A stretch of 64,000 nucleotides of DNA. Source: Brachionus manjavacas (taxonomy: Eukaryota; Rotifera; Eurotatoria; Ploima; Brachionidae). The DNA is taken from the NCBI GenBank assembly GCA_019054805.1, contig JAHQIY010000015.1, positions 690,001 through 754,000 on the forward strand, written 5' to 3'. Positions 22,690 to 34,922 of this stretch are shown in pieces; within the stretch, counting starts at the first letter, position 1; each line of letters opens with the position of its first letter. The position numbers were made by a program, and so were the translations under genes. A model generated the notes under the pieces. It saw nothing but the letters and a program-made list of their open reading frames with translations. It did no database searches and was not told the origin of the DNA.

Positions 22690-24960
22690 TTAGAGATGTT
22701 CACAGCTAGTCAGGCTAGAAAGCTAAAAGCACACAGGTCTTTTTTTGATCAAAATCTAAACAAAAAAATTTTTTCTTCTTAGAGCTTATGTCAATTTTTT
22801 TGTTGAATTTTTTCTAACTTTCGATTTGATGTGTTGAAGCAGCTTCGAGCTGCATCACAACAACAAACTGAGAGCAAAGTGAACAAGAACAAGAGGAAAA
22901 TGGAGAAGAAATTGAAGAAGAAAAAAAGTAGATCTTGTGCTTTTGTGATGATGTTGTTGATGTTGTTGATGTTGGCGCTTCGTTTTTCTACTATTCTTTC
23001 TTTTACTTCTTTTTCTATTGCTATCCTTCTTCCGTCAACTACAAGACAAATTGAAAAAAAAAAAATTGTTTTTATACACTATTTTTTTTTCTTCGCTTTT
23101 ATTTAATGTTTTTTTTTGTAATCTCGCTCTCTCACTTGTAATTTCACTTGTATTCGTACATTCAGTGCCCATGTAGACATGAATGTGTGACTTTGAAAAG
23201 GAAAAAAAATAGATCTTGTGCTTGAGATGATGTTGTTAATGTTGGCGTCTTTTTATTCTTTGCTATTCTTTTTCCGTCAAATAAAAGATAAACAAAATTT
23301 TTTTATTTCGGAAACAAAAAATATAAATTTTTTTTTATGATTATAAGCATGTAAAGACTAGGGAATAATTTACACACTTTTTACTCTCTATTTTTTCTTA
23401 AAATTTCTCTTGTATTGGCACATTAATGTCCTTGTAAAAATTAATTTAATCTAATTTATCTTTTTTTTGTTTGCTATTCTTTTTCCGTCAAATAAAAGAT
23501 AAACAAATTTTTTTTCTTTCCTTCAGTGTCCATTTAAAGATGTAATGTCTCAAGTACTTGTACATTCACTGTCCATTTAGACATGAAGAGGTACTTCGGG
23601 AAAAAAATAAAATTTTTTTATGTTTATAAGCTTGCAAATAATAAGCAATAATTTACCCACTTTTTTACTCTCTATTTCTCTATTAACATTCCTCTCGTAT
23701 TTGCACATTAAGGCCCTCTTGAAATTTTATAAAGTGCATAAGAAAAAAAATTAATTTTTTTCAGAGCCAATTTGGACATGATGAGCGAATTTTTGTAAAA
23801 AAAATTAACACTTTTTTTTTAAGGAAAACAAATAGTTCTCGTAGAAAACTTTGCCATTCTTTATCCGTCAAATAAAAGATAAACTAACTTTTTTCTTTCT
23901 TTCAGTGTCCATTTGGAGATAAAATGTCCCATGTATTTGAACATCCACTGTCCATTTAGAAATAAAGTGTGACTTTGAAATAGCATTATTCAAAGCTTAT
24001 TCTAACTATGTTCATTTGTAAAAAAAATCGACACTGTTTATTCTGTTTTACTGTCTATTTAGACATGAAGAGGTACTTTGGAAACAATAAAAAATTTACT
24101 CTCTGTTTATCTTTTAAATTTCCTCTAGTATTTGCTCATTTGAAAATTAACAAGTGCTTAAGAAAAAAAAAATAATTTTTTTCAGAACCTATTTGGACAA
24201 GATGAGCGAACTTTGGTTTAAAAAATTTGCGAACCGTCTCTTTCTAGCAATTAGGACATAAAGACATTGAATTTGACTTTAAAAAGGAAAAAAAATAGAT
24301 CTAGTGTCTTAGATGATATTTTTTCTCTTTTTTCAAGTGTTCATTTGGAAATGAAAAAATAATATGCTTTTAATTATCTTGATGATGTCGACACATCACT
24401 TTAAAAAATGATTTTAATCTCTTTACATTTTCATTTATCTTGAGACTTTTCTCCAATTCAGTGTCTATTTGAGCATTAAATGTGACTTTGGAAAAGAAAA
24501 ATAATAATTTACGTTGCTGCTGACGTTTCATTACAAAAAAATTTTGAAAAAAAATTTCTGCCTTCAAAGACCTTTTTGGACATGAATAGATTCTTAGGTA
24601 AAAAAAATTTTTACATTTTTTTCTTCCTTAGTCCTTCTTTCCCGTTTATTTATTATTTATAACATCACAATTTCCCTTGTATAAGCGCATTCAGTGCTTA
24701 AGTAAAGAACTAAAGAAATACTTTTAGAGAAATATCACAGACTCTGTATCTCTTTCCATTTGGTGAGGTCCTATGGAAACAAAACAAAACAATCATGTTC
24801 ACATCTATTCTCTCTCTCTCTCTCATATAACTGATCTTGTATTTGTACATTCAGTGCCCATTTAGGCATGAATGTGTGACTGAAAAAGAAAATCAAATTT
24901 AGCGACTGCTTCATAAGCGCCCAAAAGCACACACAATCTACAAATAGACAATTGGTTGTC
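22690..24960. repeat. Field of degenerate ~40-bp motifs and pyrimidine tracts
   Basis: Upstream of the PP1-subunit gene, one motif recurs in altered forms: roughly TTCAGTGYCCATTTRGACAT followed by GAA...GTG/GTACTTTGGAAAAA and a T- or CT-rich tract. Clear copies begin near 23,162, 23,522, 23,566, 23,901, 23,945, 24,050, 24,457 and 24,848, with weaker ones (AGAGCCAATTTGGACATGATG, 23,764; AGAACCTATTTGGACAAGATG, 24,183) between. A second recurring piece, AGATCTTGTGCTT followed by GATGATGTTGTT, is at 22,931 and 23,211. Spacing is irregular, so this is not a clean satellite. No coding capacity is evident. Confidence 0.6.
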
Positions 24961-24999
24961 AAGACCCAAGCAATTTGAAGCTGAAATCGAATTGCACGC

Positions 25000-26150
25000 T
25001 GGTCTTTTGATTTAATAGGCGATGAAGCGCATACAAATGCTAATTTGGGACAAGGTGGGCTCTGTTTTGGATGGCAAATCTATTTCGAATATTTTGCCCA
25101 TATTGGATTAGTCGAGCTAAACATAGACAAAAAAAGAGAAAAAAATAGCAAAAAAATTGTTTCTTTTTATTTATTTTGGCATAATTTTTAGATCATAATG
25201 GGGCGCAGGCCTCTCTCGCCACATCAACTCGGTGCTGCATTCTAAAATGTTATTCTAAAAATTCATTCTTGTTTCCACCGCACTTATAAACGCTGGTATC
25301 ACTCGGCGAACAACTGATTTCGATCTGAAATTATGTTGCGCAAGCTGGAGTGATAAGGCTTGGAAAACTAGAGAGAGAGAGAAATAGAAAGAAAGAAAAA
25401 AGTGGAGCTAAGGGGGCCTAGAAACAATGCGTGCTGGTATATTTATAGGTAAAGTGATCACGCTCGAAGCGAGTGCTGCATATTCAAATGAGATTAGATA
25501 GCGAATAGATAAGATAGTCGCCATTCTTGGACAAAATCCGCATCTCAATCAACGAACACTTGGCCAAAGTGAAATTTTGATCGTTTTTTGAAACGAAAAT
25601 TTCAACTTTTTATAACTTGTTCTTTTCTTTATCTTTGAATCATTAGTTCAAAACGTGATTCCCAACACATACACACACACACACATTTTATCTGGCAGAG
25701 AAATTCTTTTTCAAATCGACGCTTGCTAACTAAACTAGGTTTGTTGAACATTCATTCGTTAAGCGAATGATGCATTGTTTACATTTGAAAAGTTCATTAG
25801 TTCTCTCAGCTGATAATTTATCACTTATTGGCACTCGGGCTTAACTAATTTGAGCAATTCTTGGCCTTTTAAATCGCATAGCCAAATATGATTCGCATTA
25901 GGGTTTAATTAGCATAGCCGAGGCTTTTCGTACAGACCTAGAGCGAGATTAGATTCGAATCTTTGTGTTGTCACGTGTGCCGTTGCTACGCCACCTGAGA
26001 ACGGATTAGCGCTCAAATATTGGCTCCGAGATTAGCTAGATTGTTTACTTGCCGATCGTATCTTATCAATCTCTTTGTCGGCCGTCTAACTTTCTAATCT
26101 TGAATCACTCGGATCAAAATATCCACACACACTCACACATTCTTTTTATT
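25000..26150. promoter_or_regulatory. Less AT-rich island, candidate promoter/enhancer of the PP1-subunit gene
   Basis: This stretch differs from its surroundings: fewer homopolymers, more mixed-sequence words, and it interrupts the degenerate repeat field that lies on both sides. It includes a minus-strand TATAAATA at 25,440-25,447, a plus-strand TATAAAC near 25,286, an AGATAAG near 25,508 and a short (CA)n near 25,668-25,684. The best single reading is a promoter for the minus-strand gene at 22,689, which would require a 5' UTR intron of up to ~2.7 kb. No splice sites were established. Confidence 0.35.
25440..25447 (-). promoter_or_regulatory. Possible TATA box (TATAAATA)
   Basis: On the minus strand the sequence reads CCTATAAATATACC, a textbook TATA core, in a locally GC-richer context. 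A start site would be expected near 25,410. In an AT-rich genome such words arise by chance, so support is only positional. Confidence 0.3.
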
Positions 26151-26221
26151 TTTTGTTAGATTGTTTTTTTGTGTTGTCTAAAATTATTGTTATTCTAATT
26201 TTATCCTTTATTTACTTTTTA

Positions 26222-27480
26222 ATTCAATAAAAATCTATTTATTTGTTTGCCATTTCTTGCCAACCTGATAAAAAAAGCCTCCATGTTACAGCTATCATGA
26301 GAATGATTCTTTTTCTCTCTTTCGAAGCTGGTTTGGACATGAAGAAGTACTTTTTAGAAAAAAAATTTTTTTTCAGTGCCAATTTATAAATGAAGTGTCA
26401 CTTTGAAAAAGAAAAAAGTCTTGATGTTTTGGTTTTTGAACAAAAAAATAATTCTGTCCTCATTTCGGCATAAAGAGGTACTTTGGAAACAAAAAAAATT
26501 TTCGCATTTTTTTTCGTCTCTCTCTCTTGCAATTGCTTCTGTTTAGTACATTAAATTTGTTCCAAAATACAAAATTTTTTTTAGAAAAAAAAATTCTGAC
26601 CATGTAGACATTCAAACTTTGCTGTAAATTAATTTAGTACAATTTTTTCCTCTCTCTCCTAAAACATGCTTTTGTATGTATACATTCAGCGCCCATTTGG
26701 ACATTTATTGTGACCTTGAAAAAGAATACTGCATCTAAAAATTATTATTAATTTTTAATTAAAACAAAAATCTGTTTATTTGTTTGCCATTTCTTGTCAA
26801 CCTGATAAAAAAAGCCTCCATGTTACAGCTATCATGAGATTCATCATGAGAATGATTCTTTTTCTCTCTTTCGAAGCTGGTTTGGACATGAAGAAGTACT
26901 TTTTAGAAAAAAAATTTTTTTTCAGTGCCAATTTATAAATGAAGTGTCACTTTGAATAAGAAAAAATTCTAAACTGTTTTGGTCTTCTTTTTGCACACAT
27001 TTTGACATTAAGAGGTACTTTGAACACAAAAAAAATTTCACATTTTTTTCGTCTCTCTCTCTTGCTATTGATTCTGTATTTGAGTATATTAAGTACCCTA
27101 ATGGAAATGAAGGGGTGTTTGGGAAAAAAAAATTCTGACCATGTAGACATTCAAACTTTGCTGTAAATTAATTAAGCACATTTTATCCCCCTCTCCTTCA
27201 CTCTCTCATAATTGCTCAGCGCCCATTAGGGCATTTATACTCAAAATTATTATCTTTTAATTTTATAAAAATCTATTTATTTTTTTGGCATTTCTTACCT
27301 ACTTTTTAAAATAATTATCAGTATCCCTATGAATGTGTGCCTACGAAAAAGTAAAAAAAAATGAATCTTGTGATTTTTATAATGTAGTCGATATTAGCTT
27401 CTTTTTTTGGACATGGAGAGTTACTTAGAAAAAAAAAATCATCATTTTTTAATTCTACAAGAATCTATTTATTTTTTGGT
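26222..27480. repeat. Tandem ~540-bp repeat, two copies plus partial third
   Basis: The unit starting near 26,232 (ATCTATTTATTTGTTTGCC, then ACCTGATAAAAAAAGCCTCC) recurs at ~26,770 and proceeds in the same order: GTTTGGACATGAAGAAGTAC at 26,331 and 26,880, CAGTGCCAATTTATAAATG at 26,374 and 26,923, CGTCTCTCTCTCTTGC near 26,514 and 27,050, and GACCATGTAGACATTCAAAC near 26,597 and 27,136. The shared start block recurs weakly at ~27,268 and ~27,468. Copy 2 has a 12-bp duplication around TCATGAGATTCATCATGAG. The units contain the same TTTGGACATGAAGAAGTAC word family as the field at 22.7-25 kb. Confidence 0.8.
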
Positions 27481-30400
27481 AATTTCTTTTTTATAGTAAT
27501 TATCAATTAAATTTTAAATCCATTTTTCTTGAAATTTCCTTGTTAAAATATGCTCAATTGTAACAACAGACGACTTAGAAGATGGTGCCTTTTTAAATTC
27601 TTGAAAAAAATCTCAGCAGTCCTTTCTTGTGATCTTCATTTTATGTTATTTCCAAGTACAAGGCAACTTCAGTGGTCATAGCTAGATGCAATGTTTTGTT
27701 GAGATGTAGAAAATTGTTTTACAAGGCACTTATTTGATATAATTTATCCAATTTTTTTTCATAAATAATTCCTTTTTGGTATGCACTTTTATCAGCCATT
27801 TTTTCTTTCGCGTAATTAATTGAACAGCAACAATAAACTAAGAAAGATGCGAAAAGAAAAGTCTTCAAAACATTCTCTAATTTCGTAAATAGAAAATAAA
27901 TTTTGGATAAAATTATTCTTTCTATTTTTTTATTAAATAATTGCACATATCGAAACTTATTATAAATTTTTATGTTGTTTTTTTTTTAGTTGAAATAGCT
28001 TAGGCTCAAACAGATTTAAAAAAAATAAATATTTTTTTCTCAATCCCTTGAGACAATTCAATTCTAAGTGCAAAAAAACAATCTAGTTAAAATCTACTAA
28101 AAGATAGATAGATACCTATCGAGAGCCGAAATTTAAGCACTGAGCTTAAAGGTTAAATAACTGAAAGAGAAGAAACTTTAATGGCCTCAAGAAGATATAT
28201 TTTCTTTTAATGACCATCTGATTGAAAAAAACAAATAATGCAATAAATTTGAAGAAAATTCAATTTGACATCTGTGAATATTAAAAATTTTTATAAAAAA
28301 TTGAAAATTTATTGTTATAAGTACTGGAAAATAGCTTAATTTGTTAATAAATAATTGTTTTGGAACTCTGATTAACTCGATTCATGAAGCACTTGTCGGT
28401 GAAAAAAAATGAAATTCAAAACCAAATTTTTCAGCTTTTTTGTTACCAGTTCAATTGAGTAGCATTGATACCATAAATGACTTTTTTTTTAAAAAAAACC
28501 AAACAATCAGTACAAGTGTCTAGTGGACTAATAGAAAAAAAAAGCTGACATAAATTTATTATTTTTTATTTTTTTCTTTTGTCTAAAGTAAAATTCTAAA
28601 ATTTTGGAGAAAAATAATTGCCTATTAATAGCAAACAATATGTTACTTTTTATGTCACTTTCCTTGAAGATTTAAAAAATGCTTCGAGTTTATTCCTTAA
28701 AGCAATCAAGCTTCAAGTATGACTTACCAAAATTTTGATTCATTCTTCAATAAATCACATAATTTCTCAATGTTTTTTTAAAAATTATGAAATAAACCGT
28801 ATCTAAAAGGGGTCTTCAAATGTTGAAGCCCAAAAGACCAATTTTTCTTTCTTTACTCAATTCATGAAAAATAACTACTTAATTAAATTGATTAGATGAT
28901 TAGCAATAAATTTTTAAAATAAGTAAAAATTTTTGAAAATTTTTCTCCTAAATCTGCTTGTGATAGCTTACAAGAGACCACTGAGTTTGATTGTTTGTTT
29001 GTTCTGTGCCAAGTTGTCAAGCTGAAAGAATGTTCTGGTCTACTAAAATTGATCAGAAAATTGCTATTAATTTTTATTGAAAAAATGTAATAAACTAAAA
29101 ATGATTTTCTTAAAATATTAACATTCGAACAATGTTTATTTTTAAATATCAAATTATCTTTCTTCTAGTTGAAATTATGCCAAGCAATTTCCCGAAGCCT
29201 AGTTAATCTAGAATTGATATTTAGTATCAAGAAATCTCAAAGCCTAACCAAATATTGTCTACATTTGAGCGACCATTCGGAAAGAGTATGCACTTTAATG
29301 TAGAAATAGATAAATTGACGATTGAAGATCGTTTAATATTTGACCACTATGCTTAATGGCGAGTATAAATCACATCAAGACAAGTTTGAAAAAATTATTT
29401 ACAACAAACAACATAAATCTAATTCTTGGATTATTTAGGTAGAAAAATAATTACTGAATAATTAACTCAAGTAAATCCAATAAGAAAAATAAAAATTAAA
29501 CAAAGTACAAAAATAATTTATTCTTTATGAAAAAAAAATGATGTCCGAGACTAAGTCTCTATTCTTTAAATGTAATTATAATAATAGCTTTTTTTGCTTG
29601 GAAATTTATAGCTGAATTTAAGAGAATGAGAACACCTTTGGGAAATAAGTAATTTAATTTAATTCGAGAAAAAACTGCTTGGTAATTATGGGCAAAGACT
29701 TGGGTGTAAGAGAACACACCTTTTTGAAAAATAGATGGTTTGATAAATCACAGTTCAGGGTTAGAATAGACTGGTACCTGGTGATATTGCTTGCAGGAAC
29801 ATGGTGGTCATGATGGCGTCTGCGCCTTAAATGGGTGTTTACTTGCGTGGCTGATGTTTAGCTGTGAGAAACTGGATAAATTAAAATGTTATTTATGTTT
29901 TTCCTATTTATGATTTAATAAACGCGCAAAAATCGCTTAGCTAAAATTAAAAAAAGAGTATGGAGTTCATTGAAAAATTTTCTATAAGCGCTCATATAAA
30001 ATTATCTTAAATAACTAATGTCAAGAACAAAAGCTGGTTTGAAATTCTTTTACTCAAACGCTGAATGCATGATCGGCGCATGATTAGCAAGAAAAATGGC
30101 TTTCAAAAGTTAAATGATTTTCAAGTAGAAACTTAATTTTTGATAGCGTGTATAAATTTCTTTTTCTTCTTGGGATTCATAGCCTCAGCAAATTTGAAAC
30201 AAAAATATTTTAGATTTGAATTTAAATGCTTTGGCATAGACTCGGAGAAAACTTGAATTATTTTTCAAAAATTGGCTCACAGATCCAACACTGGTTATGC
30301 GTGCTGCATAATATTCTTAATCTTTTTGTTAGACTAGTTCAAATTAAATAACCAGCAAATATTAATTGATTTCTAAAAGCATTCGAATCAATAATATTAA

Positions 30401-32559
30401 ATTTCAGAAAAATATCTGCTTCGCATTTTTGCGGCCCTTGAATGCATTAGTTTAACCAAATACGGTTAACTAAAAAGTTCAAAATATTTAATAAAAATAT
30501 TTCCTAGGAAAAAATTAAAATTTACAAAGATATTCACAACTGGAATCATAATTTACAACCACCATTTTGACAATTTTAAATTGTATTGAACAAAATTATA
30601 AATTAAAAAGCAAAATTAATTTCTTATTTTACTAAATAAAAACAATCTTCGATTAAGACAGAAAATATTTCAAAAATTTGTGTTTTGAATCAACATTATG
30701 TCAATTTTAAATTGTATGTAAAAATATTAATTTCTAATTTTGCTTAATAAAAATAATATTCGCTTCAGAAAAGATTTTTTTTTAAATTAATTTTTTGAAA
30801 CCATCTGTTAACATTTGAACAAAAATAAAAATGAAGAATCTAGAAGTTATTTTCGATTATTAAATACATTTTGATAAGTTATATAAAATTTAATTTCTTT
30901 TAAATTATCGACTCAAGTTTGACAAGAAAAATGGTGTAAAATAAATTTACAAGAAGAATTAACACTTTTTAATAAGAAATTTTTTTTTATATTTTTTTTT
31001 AGATGAAAAAAATATATAGATTAAATTAAAATTTTTCATTGAATTCTCTCAAGCTAAAGGTAATGCAGTCTAAAATAATTATGAATTTTACAAGATTTTT
31101 TAATTTTTTTTTCAAATAAAATTATCTTTTTAAATTTCTCGGTTTCAAGAAAAAAATTAAAAAAAAATAATGATTTTTTTTATTTTATAATTTAACCTGG
31201 AAAACTAGGTTCAGTCTTATCTATTTGGAGATAAAATTTAGTTAAAAGGTGACTTATGCTAAATTCAATCGAGATTGTTGTTTTCATATTCTTAGATAAC
31301 AAACTGTGAAAAAAGTATTTTATCAAAATTATTTATGCTTAGGTGTAAATTAATGGGTGTTTCAAACATTTAAACTATTCAAAAGATGTTAACTATTTTG
31401 AATTAAAGAGGATAAAAGCACCTTAAATAAAATCTATTTTCGAACTTTGAATATTCAAAATTTAAAATATAAGATGCTTTTCAAATAATCAAAATATTTT
31501 TTTGATCTTATCCAAAAATTCTTTCTTCTTCTAATCAAAAATGATCTTTAAAAAAAATTCAACTTTATTATTATAGATTTTTTTCAATTTTAATAATTTA
31601 AAAATTTAAATAAAAATTCATTATCGAAAGGTAAACGATTCAATTATTGAACCATTAAAATATTCTAATTTATTAGTTAGAAATAATTTAATTTGAAATG
31701 ATTTGAATTAAAGAATTATATTCTCAAATTTCGATTCTAAGTTGATTAATAAGATGTGAAATTCTTATTTAAAATAAAATCCATTTTAAATAAAAAAATA
31801 ACCTTTGAGCTTAAAAAAATAGGATTCGGCTCGGGCTTTTTTATTAGATCATTAAGTTAAATTTTAAATAATGTACTTTAAAATCTTAAATTTTGAACTA
31901 GGCAAAATGAAATGAAAAAAAATGAAATTTAAATTTTAGAATTTTAAAAGATTAGAAACAAAAAATCTATAATTAAATGTAATAGCTGATGGGGTTAATT
32001 TTGAATATTTCTGAATAATGTTTTTCAAAATAATTATTTCAGATGCTTAGAGTATTAGAATAAAATAGAAACGTAAATCGATATATTGATTAAATATTTT
32101 TTAGACAATTTTCTAAAAAATATTAAGATTAGCACTGGGCAAAAATAATGAATTAAAAAAATTGCTGAATTTTACAGAATTAATTTTTGTGATACTTAAA
32201 AAAAATATATTTTTTGTTTTTGAATATTTTATTAAAGTTTTTAATTTATTAATTTAAAAAAATGGAAAATATAAAATAAAATTTAAGCATTTATATTCTA
32301 TTCTTAGCCATATATTTGCATGTAATTCGATTCTCCTCTTAGACCATTCATGGATTTCTAAACAAAAAGCTTCAATTTGATTTTGGTTTTTAAAATATCG
32401 TTCTCTAGGGAAGTGAACCATTGAGCAGGAAAGATGATAATTAGAAAAAGTATCTTAGACAAGTTCGAAGTGAATTTTCCAATGGAAATTCCACCAGACG
32501 CACAACATTACCTTTTTATTGAAAAGAAAAATATAGAAAAGTCATCAAAATAGCTTTTT
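27481..32559. other. Long AT-rich stretch without a supported gene
   Basis: No domain or splice pattern found. Open frames at 27,719-27,946 and 28,892-29,152 (both -) are short and AT-driven. A patch at ~29,740-29,880 is less AT-rich than its flanks and may be an eroded mobile-element fragment, but neither strand gives a motif I would name. Confidence 0.5.
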
Positions 32560-33390
32560 AAAGCCTATTTTAATTTTTTGGACACACCAGATTCTATTCA
32601 TGTTTTCTTTAAAGCTCAGCATGGTATTAGACCTGAACATTCATGTCAAACAGCACTACATGAATACCTTAGTGATTTAAACTTAGCTAGAGATAAAAAG
32701 CTAACAACTTTATCATTATTTATTGATTTTAGAAAAGCATTCGATTTAACTGATTCTAATCTTCTACTTTTAAAGTTATTTCATTATGGGTTTGATAATG
32801 ATTCTTTGGGTCTTCTGTCGAACTATTTTACCAATAGATCATAAATAGTTCGTCTTGGAAATGATAAGTCTAGGCCAATATCTCTAAAATTGGGAGTTCT
32901 ACAAGGCTCAGTGTTAGGTACACTTCTTTTTCTTGTTTTTGTAAATGACTTGCCATTTATGTTAAAGAATCCTAATATCAAAATTAGTCAATCAGATAAG
33001 AATTTAGAAACAGTAAAAACTTTAATGAAAATATTCAAAATCTAAGTAATTTGTGTTTTTATAGCAAAATTGATATTAACTGGTCTAAAAAATTTTGTAT
33101 GATCTTTTGCCATAAAGAGACCAATATCCCAGAAAAAATAAATGTATGTAGAAAGAATGTTCAAGTTGTTACTGATATTTTTCTTATAAGTTTGATCTAA
33201 ATTTTTCAAAACTTGCTTGTAGTGTTCCATTAATTGTTAATAAAAAAAAGTTCAGCAAATAAAACCATTCTATCCATCAAAATCATTTTAAAACTTTTAT
33301 TTTGCCTTATTTTGATTATTGCTTATCTTTTTTGTGTTATTCCTCAAAAGATGCAATAATCAAGCTGGCCAAAAGCTATTATTTTCTTAT
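32560..33390 (+). pseudogene. Non-LTR retrotransposon RT relic (Jockey/CR1-like)
   Basis: RT blocks are seen in order: FKAQHGIRPEHSCQTAL (near 32,608), LSLFIDFRKAFDLTDSNLLL with the first catalytic-site block (near 32,717), NYFTNRS followed at once by a stop, then LGVLQGSVLGTLLFLVFVND (near 32,892) and, after frame changes, ILPYFDYCLSFLCYSS (near 33,296). This is the middle and C-terminal RT of a Jockey/CR1-type LINE. A stop at 32,842 and later frameshifts make it dead. The 5' part and the endonuclease are missing. The relic abuts a second one on the opposite strand at ~33,390. Confidence 0.8.
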
Positions 33391-34395
33391 TTTTCAATTA
33401 TTTCTTTTTGGTATCCGTGATTCTTTCATTCTAAGTAGATGCCCAGGCCATCGCAATCCATTACTCTTAATACACTGACTCAATGGCTCTGAATTTGTTC
33501 TTGTGTATTGGTCACAATTTGAAAATGTCTTAGGCCCATGTATCCCGCAGGGTTATAGTGTGGAAGGTGTTTATCTGTCATATTCACGCATCCTCCAGCA
33601 TTCGCTCCCGTACATCAGTGCGCTGTACAGTTTAAGTTTTGTTTTGTCCTTGCTGTAGCTGGTTGGTTTCCATCCTGGTCGGTAAGACACCCTTTGCTTT
33701 AGCAAGTCTATTCGTTCTGACTCTTGACTCCTGTGGACACTTTGAAGATCTCTGATTGTCCTTTTTCCAGAATCACGCTACACTCGAATTTTTCATAGAA
33801 GAGTTTTATCAAGTTTACTATCTTCGAAGGCAGACCATAAGATATTAATATGGTCCACAAGGTTTCTCTGTGTATGCTTTTAAAGGCTTTCTTGAAGTCA
33901 ATAAAGTTTAGAAACAAGGGACTTTTCCATATCATACTTTGATGTTCCTAAGCTCAAATATATGGTCTATGCATCCGCCATATCTTGCTGAAGAGATCTC
34001 GCATTATCCCTATTGTGAGTCTACCGTCTGCTTTTAGAATTTCTGCCGTGACTCCATCAATACCAGGGGATTTTCTGTTCTTCAGAGTCTTTATCACAGA
34101 TTCAATTTTTTATGTCTAGGCACTTATGTTTCAATATCGAGGTCAGTACTAGCTGGTTCAGGTTGTAAAGACCTGAATATCCTTGTCTATTTAGAACTTC
34201 TCTAAAGTGTTCAATACATCCTTGTTCTTGCTCTCTTTCAGTTGTAAGTATACGACCTTCTTTATCTTTTGCAAATTTTATTCCTTTCTGTGAAGAGCCA
34301 CATATCGCATTAATGATCTTATGTAGCATTAGTTGGTCCCCTTTTGGACTGGCTTCTTCTGTTTCCCTAGCGAACTGTTTTAAAAGATGCATAGG
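33391..34395 (-). pseudogene. RTE-like non-LTR retrotransposon RT relic
   Basis: On the minus strand, from high to low coordinates: a pre-RT block (KDKEGRILTTEREQEQG, EHFREVLNRQ, 34,270-34,180), RT palm sequence (NFIDFKKAFKSIHRETLWTI, ~33,910-33,850; YEKFECSVILEKGQSE) and, after frame breaks, the C-terminal end (YSALMYGSECWRM near 33,620, and words matching the usual GH-LRM block near 33,440). This order is typical of RTE-type elements with a long post-RT region. Several stops interrupt it. Its own endonuclease would lie upstream on the same strand, but the endonuclease fragment present is inverted. Confidence 0.75.
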
Positions 34396-34404
34396 CACCA
34401 ACTT

Positions 34405-34640
34405 TTGCGGAGAAAGAAACAAAAATGGTGAAAAACTAGTAGACCTTTGTTTGACCAACAATCTCTGTATCAGCAAATCAATAAATCAGCAAAAACATAC
34501 ACAAACTGCCATGGCAATCATTAGATAAGAAAACATTTAACCAAGTTGATCACATTATGATCAATAAAAGATGGAGGTCTTCCATAAGTGACACAAATGT
34601 CTTTAGGGGTGCTGAAATTTATAGTAATCACTTTTAAGTA
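34405..34640 (+). pseudogene. APE-type endonuclease fragment of an RTE-like element, inverted relative to the RT
   Basis: The plus strand reads RNKNGEKLVDLCLTNNLCI (34,409-34,465) and, after a frame change, NQVDHIMINKRWRSSISD with RGAEIYSNH (34,537-34,633), the C-terminal motifs of APE-type LINE endonucleases (ID-I-I and SDH; here NH for DH). It meets the RT fragment head-to-head at ~34,395-34,405, so one inversion or a twin-priming-like event is implied. It ends ~200 bp before the left arm of the large inverted repeat. Confidence 0.7.
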
Positions 34641-34922
34641 GGAGCGAGTATAAAATTAAAACTGAGTAAAATATTGAAAAACGAATAAAATAAATAATTT
34701 TATTGACTTAATTGAGAACATTTCCCGCTAAAATTTAAAAACTTCACTTAAAAAATAAATATATAATAATATACATGATTTTTTTTATTGAATAAAATGA
34801 TATAATTAGAAATATCTTAATTTTCACCCGACTAAAACCATGAATAGATGTATACAATGTAACACCTGAATTCACCTGTCATGATTTATGATTATGATAA
34901 ATATTTTAGAGTTTGTTTTTTT

